From: Clostridiales bacterium | Lineage (GTDB): Bacteria > Bacillota > Clostridia > Oscillospirales > Acutalibacteraceae | DNA length: 9,149 nt | NCBI GenBank assembly: GCA_012516295.1 | Contig: JAAYWU010000152.1 | Span: 1-9,149 of the forward strand | Direction of reading: 5' to 3' | In this document: one piece after another, positions 1 to 5,547 of the stretch | Layout: every line of letters begins with the position of its first letter | How positions within the stretch are numbered: the stretch's first letter is position 1 | The notes under the pieces: model-generated | What the model was told of the DNA's origin: nothing | The model's database searches: none | The model's input: the letters and a program-made list of their open reading frames with translations, nothing else | Made by a program: the position numbers and the translations under genes

Positions 1-189
1 GAAAAAGAGCGACAGGGGAACCGATAGAAAAAAATACAAAAGGGAAAGCACGGCGGCGTTTTTCAGATTGTTTCCGGCAAAAACCACCGGAAACATCCCG
101 AGCGCCCCGACCAGCACAGGATTTTTATAAAGCACGCCGTTTAAAAAGATCGTGCCGGTTTCCCGAAGAAGGATCCTTCTATTCCTCAT
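1..189 (-). CDS. RnfE/RnfA-type membrane subunit, N-terminal part
   Basis: The first 63 codons of a gene whose 3' end lies beyond the window. The start is the ATG at 187-189, preceded by a strong GGGGGGAGGAACTGT ribosome-binding site inside the end of the rnfD-like gene; the two genes overlap by 11 bases. The protein has a short basic N-terminus (MRNRRILL) followed by hydrophobic helices. Residues 17-34 (NGVLYKNPVLVGALGMFP) match the NPVLVxxLGxCP signature of RnfE/NqrD, an inner-membrane subunit that with RnfA/NqrE holds a 2Fe-2S cluster inside the membrane. The Cys of LGxCP, a known cluster ligand in the family, is Phe33 here (codon TTT). Family membership is fairly clear. RnfE is favoured over RnfA because of NPVLV, but the partial sequence does not settle it. 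Confidence 0.8.
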   Translation of the reverse strand, partial: MRNRRILLRETGTIFLNGVLYKNPVLVGALGMFPVVFAGNNLKNAAVLSLLYFFLSVPLSLFF

Positions 190-1165
190 ACAGTTCCTCC
201 CCCCATCTGCGCTCGCCGCAAACCAGGCTGTTAATCTGCGGTACGACGGCGTTTGCAAGCAGAACAGCGAACCAGGCGCCCTGCTCATATGCGCCGTACC
301 GGCGGAAGAGCATAATCAGCACGCCGGCAAGCAATCCGTAAAGCACCCTTCCGAAACTCGTCCGGGGCGAAGTGACCGGATCGGTCAGCATGAACACAGC
401 GCAGAACAGAAGCGAACCCGACATCAGCTCATATTTTACGGAAGTCAGCGGGGCGCACGCAATCCGCGGCCAGAGCGCCGCCATCAGCGCGGCCGCCAAA
501 AGGCATCCGGCCGTAATTTCCCAGTTTGCGGGCCGATGTATAAACAGATACAGCCCGCAGGCGCACAGAACCAGAATCCCGGTTGCGCCAACGGGGCCTG
601 CGAACACACCCCAGAGCATATCCAGCGGAAGGATATCCGGTTTCAGCCCGTTTTTCAGGACTGCCGCCGGGGCAGGGGCGGTATCGACATTGCAGTCCGC
701 AAACACAGGAAGCACATCACCCGCCGACGGGTTGAGATAGGCAAAAATCCGCTGCGGCCACAGGAGCGTTACAAACGCCATGCCCGCTGCCGCGGGGTTA
801 AAGGGCGTGTACCCGGTGGAGCCGAACGGCTTTTTTGCAACCAGAATTGCAAACGCGGCGGCAACACAGGGAAGCCAGAGCGGCGCGTTCAACGGCATCA
901 GCATGACAATGATCAGGCCCGTCACCATGGAAGAACAGTCGGATGTATTGATGCTTCTTGACTCAAGCAGGCTCCACGCGATTTCACACAGCGCGCAGGC
1001 CAGCAGGGTAACCGCCGCCATCGCAAGCGGGCGGGCGCCGTAGCGCGCAACCGGCAGAATCAGCAGGAAGGCGAGCGCGGTCAACGTGTCCCGCATCATG
1101 GAGGAAACGGAGGCTTCTTTTTTCAGATACGGAGTTTTCGCGTTAAGTAATGTCAATGAAGTCAC
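179..1165 (-). CDS. rnfD: RnfD-like membrane subunit, flavinylation threonine missing
   Basis: A 328-residue polytopic membrane protein of the RnfD/NqrB family, of about the usual RnfD length. Family marks in order: VTGLIIVMLMP near residues 81-91, a PFNPA motif at 121-125 (GSTGYTPFNPA), GPVGATGILVL at 190-200, LTDPVTSP at 260-267 and a C-terminal GAYEQGAWFAVLLANAVVP helix. In working RnfD a Thr in an (S/T)xAT-P motif shortly before LK carries covalent FMN. The matching stretch here, TAPAPAAVLKNG at 162-173, has Ala165 (GCC) at that place; the nearest Thr is Thr162, three residues upstream. The start is a GTG overlapping the rnfC-like stop by 23 bases with only a weak ribosome-binding site, so translation is probably coupled. 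Family call is confident; function as an electron carrier is doubtful. Confidence 0.88.
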   Translation of the reverse strand: MTSLTLLNAKTPYLKKEASVSSMMRDTLTALAFLLILPVARYGARPLAMAAVTLLACALCEIAWSLLESRSINTSDCSSMVTGLIIVMLMPLNAPLWLPCVAAAFAILVAKKPFGSTGYTPFNPAAAGMAFVTLLWPQRIFAYLNPSAGDVLPVFADCNVDTAPAPAAVLKNGLKPDILPLDMLWGVFAGPVGATGILVLCACGLYLFIHRPANWEITAGCLLAAALMAALWPRIACAPLTSVKYELMSGSLLFCAVFMLTDPVTSPRTSFGRVLYGLLAGVLIMLFRRYGAYEQGAWFAVLLANAVVPQINSLVCGERRWGEELYEE

Positions 1166-2180
1166 CGCTTTTCTTTAATTGCGCCGCTTTCCGGACGACG
1201 CCGGTCAAATCGATTCCCGAAGGGCACGCGACCGTGCACGCGGCACAACGGATGCATCTCTGCACATTCGTCAGCCGGACCAAATCCGGCTTCGCGTTCT
1301 GCAGCTCCTGCTGTACCTTCCACGGCACAATGCCGCGCGGGCAGGCGCGGGCGCACCGCTGGCAGCCGATACAGGGATACTCTTTATAATTCCGAGCCTT
1401 TTTCAGGGCAATCACACAGCGCGTTGTCGCGGAAACCGGCTCGTTCAAATCCGTTACCGCCTCGCCGGTAATCGAGGAACCGGTTACCACCAGCGAGGTT
1501 TTCTCACTTAAGCCGCAGAATTCGAGCAGATCCTTCAGCGGCGTTCCGATACGCGCCCGGACATTGCGCCAATGCTCCACGCCGTCGCCCGCCACCGTTA
1601 CGACCGTAAAGGTTTGGGGCTCGCCGTCGTCTATGGCGGCAAGAAGGGCGGCGCAGGCCTGCGCGCCGATATAGGCGGCGTTTTTCCTGTTCGCAAACAG
1701 CTTCCTTTTCAAAAGCGCGCGCGCCGGATACCGCTCGCCGGCAAGAATCAGATCGGCCTGCGGGTTTATTTTCTGTATTAGTTTCGCCTCGCGCTTCGTC
1801 GCGACGGCGATTTTGTTTTCCTTTGCGCCGCACGCCTTCCCGGCAAGCACCAGCCCGGCGATAATGGCGTTCGTATTTTCGCGCAGCGTCGCCATCGCGC
1901 TGGTCGTGCAGGGGTCTTCGTCAAAACAGCACGCGACAATCATATCGGGTTTCAGGCGGCGCAGCTTCTTCAGCTTCTGAAAAAGCGGCACCCCGTCGAA
2001 CTCGTCCACAATTCCGGCGGCCTGCGCCGCCGCGATAATCGCGTTGGAATTCAGTTCCCCTTTTCGCAGCGGAAGCCGCTCCGGGGGTTTTTGATTTTCC
2101 GCGGCCGGAAGATCCTGAATTTTATGCCGAAGGGAAGCCGCTTTTTGCTGATCCAGTTTTATACCGTGCCGCAGTATCAC
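1143..2180 (-). CDS. rnfC: RnfC-like subunit, shortened, two 4Fe-4S motifs
   Basis: A 345-residue cytoplasmic subunit related to RnfC, about 90-100 residues shorter than usual. The C-terminal part is intact: an SLBB-type segment (VVTVAGDG at 193-200, RIGTPLKDLLEFCG at 210-223), then complete CxxCxxCxxxCP motifs with cysteines 270/273/276/280 and 309/312/315/319. The N-terminus (HGIKL...LPAAE) resembles the RnfC opening GGIH...LPxP, but the lipoyl-like domain that normally follows is absent and the chain goes straight to AIIAAAQAAGIV. There the flavin/NADH motif GMGGAGFPT is replaced by DEFDGVPLF, and the expected NGAECEP by VACCFDEDP. So the electron-input site appears lost while the FeS relay is kept. 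The start is a GTG with GGGGA nearby, 44 bases after rpe. No terminator lies between, which supports one operon. Confidence 0.87.
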   Translation of the reverse strand: MILRHGIKLDQQKAASLRHKIQDLPAAENQKPPERLPLRKGELNSNAIIAAAQAAGIVDEFDGVPLFQKLKKLRRLKPDMIVACCFDEDPCTTSAMATLRENTNAIIAGLVLAGKACGAKENKIAVATKREAKLIQKINPQADLILAGERYPARALLKRKLFANRKNAAYIGAQACAALLAAIDDGEPQTFTVVTVAGDGVEHWRNVRARIGTPLKDLLEFCGLSEKTSLVVTGSSITGEAVTDLNEPVSATTRCVIALKKARNYKEYPCIGCQRCARACPRGIVPWKVQQELQNAKPDLVRLTNVQRCIRCAACTVACPSGIDLTGVVRKAAQLKKSGDFIDIT

Positions 2181-2224
2181 ACCGTCATCCCCATTTTCTC
2201 TATCAAGTCAAGGACAAATTGAAT

Positions 2225-2869
2225 CTATTTTTGTTCGCCGGCTGCTTTTAAAGCATTGATCGCCGCGCGCGCGTCCTCGGCCTTAAATACGCTTGTTCCG
2301 GCAACGCAGATATCCACGCCCGCCTGCGCCGCCGTAACGGCTGTTTCCGGATTGATGCCGCCGTCCACCTGGACCAACAGGTCCGGATTTTTCGCTTTCA
2401 GCGCGCGCACCTTGTCCATCATATCGGCCATAAAGCTCTGGCCGCCGAAGCCCGGCTCCACCGTCATGACCAGCACCATGTAAAGATCGTCGAGGTAAGG
2501 GAACACCTCTTCCACCGGTGTTTTCGGCTTAATGGCAATCGCCGGTTTCGCGCCGCCCGCCTGAATGGCGGCAATCGTTTCGCGCGGATCGGACTGCGCT
2601 TCCAGATGGAACGAAACAATATCCGCGCCGGCCTTTAAAAAGTCCGGCATATACCGGAGCGGCTCGTCGATCATCAGGTGCACGTCAAAGGGCTTGTCCG
2701 TAAATTTGCGCACGGACTGCACAACGGGCGCGCCAAACGTAAGGTTTGGAACAAAATGCCCGTCCATTATATCAAGATGGATCCAGTCTGCGCCGCAGAC
2801 GTCCATTCTTTTTACTTCATTTCCAAGCTGTGAAAAATCCGAAGAGAGCACGGAAGGTGCAATCAACAT
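2225..2869 (-). CDS. rpe: ribulose-phosphate 3-epimerase
   Basis: Interconverts D-ribulose 5-phosphate and D-xylulose 5-phosphate in the cytoplasmic pentose phosphate pathway. A TIM barrel of 214 residues, normal for the family. Metal ligands are in place: His31 and Asp33 in HLDIMDGHFVPN, His64 in FDVHLMIDEP and Asp169 in VQVDGGI. The phosphate and substrate motifs EPGFGGQSF (138-146) and AGTSVF (190-195) are present. The start was chosen at ATG 2869 (MLIAPSVLSS) because GGAGG sits 7 bases before it. The in-frame ATGs upstream (2887 and 2875) overlap or adjoin that site and the first lies at the predicted transcript start. It is the first gene of the unit that continues into the rnfC-like gene, an unusual partner. 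Confidence 0.96.
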   Translation of the reverse strand: MLIAPSVLSSDFSQLGNEVKRMDVCGADWIHLDIMDGHFVPNLTFGAPVVQSVRKFTDKPFDVHLMIDEPLRYMPDFLKAGADIVSFHLEAQSDPRETIAAIQAGGAKPAIAIKPKTPVEEVFPYLDDLYMVLVMTVEPGFGGQSFMADMMDKVRALKAKNPDLLVQVDGGINPETAVTAAQAGVDICVAGTSVFKAEDARAAINALKAAGEQK

Positions 2870-2896
2870 TTTCATCCCTCCATCCATATATATTTT

Positions 2897-2925
2897 ATTC
2901 TACCTTAATTTCATAAGGATTTCAA
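2897..2925 (-). promoter_or_regulatory. sigma-A promoter of rpe and the Rnf-like operon
   Basis: On the minus strand, TTGAAA (2920-2925), a 17-base spacer, then TAGAAT (2897-2902). Transcription would start near 2890, giving a short leader of about 20 bases that carries GGAGG just before the ATG at 2869. Confidence 0.75.
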
Positions 2926-2931
2926 CTTCTT

Positions 2932-2943
2932 GGAACCGGTTCC
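2932..2943. promoter_or_regulatory. operator-like palindrome GGAACCGGTTCC
   Basis: A perfect 12-base palindrome centred on CCGG, 6 bases upstream of the rpe -35 box. It resembles LacI/GalR-family operators, and a similar palindrome (TGAAACCGGTTTCA) occurs at 5446-5459. The regulator is unknown. Confidence 0.4.
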
Positions 2944-2961
2944 CAAAACTTTATATAGTGC

Positions 2962-2984
2962 CTGCCGGGAGCGAGTCCCGGCAG
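2962..2984. other. stem-loop without U-tract
   Basis: Nine-base arms CTGCCGGGA (2962-2970) and TCCCGGCAG (2976-2984) around loop GCGAG. Flanks CTTTATATAG and CTATAATAAAG extend it imperfectly to about 2949-3000. No T-run follows on either strand, so it is not a standard intrinsic terminator. It lies between the terminator at 3059-3083 and the rpe promoter. Confidence 0.45.
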
Positions 2985-3058
2985 ACGATCTATAATAAAG
3001 CGGTTTAAATATATTTGCCCCGCACACTATTGTATGCACGAATCCGTTTTTTGGCAGT

Positions 3059-3083
3059 AAAAAAGCCCCGTAAAAACGAGGCT
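3059..3083 (-). terminator. intrinsic terminator after the small membrane protein gene
   Basis: On the minus strand, AGCCTCG, loop TTTTTA, CGGGGCT (7 base pairs, one G-U), then TTTTT. It begins 9 bases after the stop codon of the 95-residue protein. The plus strand reads into CTCTTTT, so weak two-way activity is possible. Confidence 0.85.
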
Positions 3084-3092
3084 CTTTTCCTG

Positions 3093-3380
3093 TTATTCAT
3101 CTTCACCCGGCTTGCCGCCCGTTTCTTCCGCTTTCTTTTTCTGTGTTTCCTTGTAGTAAGCAAAGCAGAAAATCACCAGCGCCGCCGCCGTAATAATGCG
3201 GTAAACCCAGCCCCACACGCCGGCGAACAGGTTCGCGGCTCCCGACGCGAAGGCAAGCCACCATCCGCCGAGGAATAGGAAGAACGCTCCCGCAATATAA
3301 AAAATACGGTTTTCCCTGCCCAGACGGAAAATCAGGATCAACCCCGCCGCGAACCACATCACGGCATACAGGTATCGCAT
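3093..3380 (-). CDS. small three-helix membrane protein, function unknown
   Basis: A 95-residue protein not recognised as any named family. Three hydrophobic segments are visible: about residues 3-18, 26-45 and 54-76. They are separated by a basic loop (RLGRENR) and a Gly/Ala-rich loop, and followed by a charged tail (KETQKKKAEETGGKPGEDE) that is probably cytoplasmic. The ATG at 3380 has GAGG 7 bases upstream and a terminator follows its stop, so it looks like a real gene. No promoter is evident in the 55 bases between it and the 3D-domain gene upstream, which also hold a terminator. It is therefore probably expressed by read-through or from a promoter inside that gene. A link to cell-envelope work is suggested only by this position. 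Confidence 0.75.
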   Translation of the reverse strand: MRYLYAVMWFAAGLILIFRLGRENRIFYIAGAFFLFLGGWWLAFASGAANLFAGVWGWVYRIITAAALVIFCFAYYKETQKKKAEETGGKPGEDE

Positions 3381-3407
3381 AAAACCGCCTCGCTTATTCT
3401 TTCCTGG

Positions 3408-3428
3408 AAAAAGCGGGGTTTCCCCCGC
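3408..3428 (-). terminator. intrinsic terminator after the 3D-domain gene
   Basis: On the minus strand, GCGGGG, tetraloop GAAA, CCCCGC, then TTTTT. It lies 8 bases after the stop at 3436-3438 and 28 bases before the next start codon, so it probably reduces rather than abolishes expression of the small membrane protein gene. Confidence 0.87.
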
Positions 3429-3435
3429 CCAGCTC

Positions 3436-4650
3436 TTACAGAACGTAGATATTCATGTTGCGGATGCCGAACTGCCTGCACTGGCCAACCGTATTGAAAT
3501 ACAGGTCGGCAACAATTTTGCCTTTCATAACACCGCCGCCGGTATCCGCCGCAATCGCATAGCCGTAAACCGTCTTGCCATCGGGCGAAGTGATATACAG
3601 CCTGCTTCCGTAAGGAATAATCCGCGGATTCACCGCCACCAGCCCGAACGCCGCCGGCCGACCGGTAGAAGTCCGGCCGCCGCCGGTGTACCCGGTGCAT
3701 TTTCCGGAAACGCATTTGCGGTAGCGTACGACCTTCCCGTTCTTGTCGGTAAAGGTGCCGTCGCCGTTTTCAACCGTGCCGGCTCTTCTCTTTGTACCCA
3801 CTACGGTCACCTGCTCCACCGGCAGGGAAATTACTGTGCTTGAAATTTCTTCGCTGCCGGCAAGCTTGCCGTCGACATACTTCTGCTTCAGAACAACCGA
3901 CTTAACACCGTCTTTTCCGGGGGTGCGAATCTGCTTCTGTCCCGTGTAAAGGCTGGCGCTCTTTTCGGTCCGGTTCTGAAAAGGAATCGCCTGCTGGGCG
4001 GTCACCTGCCGGTACTCGACCCTTGCGACGGCGATCTTCATGCCTTCGCTTACGGCGGCATCCTGCTTCACGCTGACGATGTCGTCTTTACCGACCTTCA
4101 CGCCGGCTTCGTCCAGCGCCTGCGCTACTGTGCCCTCGCTGACGACCACCGGGGTGGTTTTCCCGTCCGCCGTAATGCTGACATTATAGCGTTTTATCAC
4201 CTTGATATCGGTCTGCCCTGTAATCGGTGTGTCCGCCGCGGGAGTAACCGCATCGTTTTTCCCCGGCGTAACGCCCGCTTGCGCAAGCGCCTGCGCTACT
4301 GTGTCACCATAGTGCAATGTGACGGCCTTTGTTTCGCCGCCGTTTTCAACATTTACCGAATACGCGCTGCGGACAATCAGTTGAATGGAACCGTCCGGAG
4401 CGGTTTGAGAACTGCGCACAACCAAATCCTTGTCGCTCACCGTAATTTTTGCCGCGGTAAGGATATCGTCGGTATTGTCGCTGAAAAGCTGAACACTCTT
4501 CTTTTCACCGTTATAGTCGATTACAGCGTTGCGGGTTGCAGCCGCCACCGTGACGACCGAACCGACCGTAATCATAATCATAATTGCAAGCGCAGCCACT
4601 CTTTTTATTGTGCTTTTATAATCTGCTCTATTTCGTATGAAATTTCGCAT
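3436..4650 (-). CDS. secreted DUF348-G5-3D cell-wall protein (YabE/Rpf-like)
   Basis: A 404-residue exported or membrane-anchored protein, probably a cell-wall hydrolase of the YabE/resuscitation-factor-like group. Order: basic N-terminus, hydrophobic signal or anchor at about 17-38, three ubiquitin-like DUF348 repeats (about 41-95, 97-152, 154-208), a G5 domain (about 209-288) and a C-terminal 3D domain (about 313-404). The 3D core has AADTGGG with Asp369 and ADLY with Asp382. The first of the three aspartates that name the domain is Asn341 (AVNPRIIPYGS). Repeats two and three share TVAQALxxAGV, a sign of duplication. The ATG at 4650 follows AGGGTGACTGA. It has its own consensus promoter and a terminator, and a possible WalR site lies farther upstream. 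Peptidoglycan is the inferred substrate. Confidence 0.92.
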   Translation of the reverse strand: MRNFIRNRADYKSTIKRVAALAIMIMITVGSVVTVAAATRNAVIDYNGEKKSVQLFSDNTDDILTAAKITVSDKDLVVRSSQTAPDGSIQLIVRSAYSVNVENGGETKAVTLHYGDTVAQALAQAGVTPGKNDAVTPAADTPITGQTDIKVIKRYNVSITADGKTTPVVVSEGTVAQALDEAGVKVGKDDIVSVKQDAAVSEGMKIAVARVEYRQVTAQQAIPFQNRTEKSASLYTGQKQIRTPGKDGVKSVVLKQKYVDGKLAGSEEISSTVISLPVEQVTVVGTKRRAGTVENGDGTFTDKNGKVVRYRKCVSGKCTGYTGGGRTSTGRPAAFGLVAVNPRIIPYGSRLYITSPDGKTVYGYAIAADTGGGVMKGKIVADLYFNTVGQCRQFGIRNMNIYVL

Positions 4651-4745
4651 TCAGTCACCCTTTTCTTTGCTTTTGCACAGTAAATATGGGCTTTACCCAC
4701 CACATTGGCACATGTCTCTTTTTCAGGATATGCGTCAATGGCGTA

Positions 4746-4774
4746 ATTATATCCACCGAATGCATAGTTGTCAA
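4746..4774 (-). promoter_or_regulatory. consensus sigma-A promoter of the 3D-domain gene
   Basis: On the minus strand, TTGACA (4769-4774), a 17-base spacer, TATAAT (4746-4751): a perfect match in both boxes and spacing. Transcription would start near 4739, giving an untranslated leader of about 89 bases. The leader holds only a weak TGGG/CCCA hairpin and I recognise no riboswitch in it. Confidence 0.92.
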
Positions 4775-4793
4775 ATTATTAACGCCACTTCAT

Positions 4794-4810
4794 TTGTGCA
4801 GACTGCACAA
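4794..4810. promoter_or_regulatory. operator-like palindrome upstream of the 3D-gene promoter
   Basis: TTGTGCAG, one base A, CTGCACAA: a perfect inverted repeat of 8-base arms, 19 bases upstream of the -35 box. The position fits an activator or distal repressor site. TGTGCA/TGCACA half-sites also occur near 4673-4679 and 4901-4906. I do not recognise the regulator. Confidence 0.5.
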
Positions 4811-4925
4811 TGGCAAAAGTCGTTAAAATCTTCATTTCCTTCTGTAATTGCTGATTTGACACTATTTTCAGATTCCTTACGGTTTTTATGATTGGCTTTT
4901 CTGTGCAAAGTGTAAGAAAATCATA

Positions 4926-4951
4926 GTTACAAAGTTGTTACAACTATTACA
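4926..4951 (-). promoter_or_regulatory. WalR-like box with a third half-site
   Basis: On the minus strand, TGTAAC (4937-4942), spacer AACTT, TGTAAC (4926-4931) fits the WalR (YycF) consensus of two TGTWAH hexamers five bases apart. A third hexamer, TGTAAT (4946-4951), lies 3 bases upstream. WalR controls cell-wall hydrolases, including a 3D-domain protein (YocH) in Bacillus, so the link to the 3D gene makes sense. However, the site is about 150 bases upstream of the promoter seen. Confidence 0.45.
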
Positions 4952-5005
4952 GCGTTGTTTATTCTTTATTTTTTGACAGCAGTTTTCCTTTTTTTAGCGT
5001 ATCTT

Positions 5006-5123
5006 AAAAACAGGAAATCTTCAAATTTTGTCTCTGTGCCTGGATTTTTTTGCCCTAACTTTAATTTTGACGAATCCTGTCGAATTTTGTTTTCTGCCCC
5101 ATGAACGGAAATTTCCTGTTTTT
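5006..5123. repeat. 13-base inverted repeat pair 92 bases apart
   Basis: AAAAACAGGAAAT at 5006-5018 is exactly complementary to ATTTCCTGTTTTT at 5111-5123. Between them lie two related segments, AAATTTTGTCTCTGTGCC (5024-5041) and GAATTTTGTTTTCTGCCCC (5082-5100). The arms could close a long RNA stem or mark a small decayed repeat element. Confidence 0.5.
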
Positions 5124-5186
5124 TCTTGTCTGAAATATTCCTTCGCCACGCGTCCCTGTTTTTCACTTTCATAAGGTCCCATATCC

Positions 5187-5202
5187 ATACTATATATAGT
5201 AT
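5187..5202. repeat. 16-base AT palindrome ATACTATATATAGTAT
   Basis: A perfect palindrome of 8-base arms. It contains TATACT/TATAGT -10-like hexamers on both strands, but I find no matching -35 box at the proper distance. It may be an operator or a bidirectional start region for the sequence to its right. Confidence 0.4.
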
Positions 5203-5257
5203 AGGGAACGTTTGGAAGAAGAAGCGTAAAGAAGGGTAAAAAACGCTATATATAATG

Positions 5258-5365
5258 TAAGGGAAATCCTCCCCAATGGAGCTTTAAAATTGCACCTGTT
5301 TTTATCCCTTTATTTCCAAAATAGAGGAAATGCACACGCTTTCCGTTGGGTCTCCTTTTCCTTTA
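5258..5365. ncRNA. possible structured RNA, rod with internal loop
   Basis: Manual folding gives an outer helix of 9 pairs (TAAGGGAAA 5258-5266 with TTTCCTTTA 5357-5365), then a pyrimidine-rich internal loop (5267-5271 against 5351-5356). Inside that are a helix of 10 pairs with two G-U (5272-5281 with 5341-5350) and an inner hairpin ATTTCC/GGAAAT (5312-5317 with 5326-5331). The rod with a bubble recalls 6S RNA in outline, but it is shorter than usual 6S and I see no terminator for it. It may be chance pairing in AT-rich DNA. Confidence 0.22.
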
Positions 5366-5445
5366 TAAGGGCGGCTTTGCCCTTTGAAGAAAGCACCTTG
5401 TTCCGATCCTTTTCCTCTCGCAATTTCTTAGGAAATTTGTACTCT

Positions 5446-5459
5446 TGAAACCGGTTTCA
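5446..5459. promoter_or_regulatory. LacI/GalR-like palindrome TGAAACCGGTTTCA
   Basis: A perfect 14-base palindrome of the form typical of LacI/GalR-family operators. No gene or clear promoter lies beside it. It shares the core AACCGGTT with the palindrome next to the rpe promoter (2932-2943). Confidence 0.4.
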
Positions 5460-5547
5460 CGCTTTAAATCCGGAGATGAAAACAGCCGACCGACTTACTC
5501 CTATAACATATATATATATTAGAAAGGGAAGAATCGGTTTTCGCGCG

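Larger units (their letters stand above)
4811..5547. other. long AT-rich intergenic region without a convincing gene
   Basis: The 3D-gene promoter region and the end of the rplM-rpsI unit are separated by over 700 bases with no credible protein gene. The best open frame is a 68-codon lysine-rich one on the minus strand (4966-5172) without a good ribosome-binding site. The stretch holds the WalR-like box, a 13-base inverted repeat, a 16-base AT palindrome, a possible structured RNA, a LacI-like palindrome and a 14-base CG-centred palindrome (TTTTCGCGCGAAAA, 5538-5551). Two convergent or divergent regulatory regions or an unannotated RNA could account for its length. Confidence 0.6.

Noticed and set aside
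152..961. Long plus-strand open frame opposite the rnfD-like gene
   Set aside because: It is rich in Arg/Gln/His, has no recognisable domain or ribosome-binding site, and is antisense to a gene with clear RnfD motifs.
4651..4739. Riboswitch (such as c-di-AMP or c-di-GMP type) in the 3D-gene leader
   Set aside because: The leader is short and shows only a 4-pair hairpin. I could not match conserved motifs of either class.
4966..5172. 68-codon minus-strand lysine-rich frame
   Set aside because: No good ribosome-binding site or promoter, composition expected from AT-rich DNA, no recognisable motif. It could be real only if conserved elsewhere.
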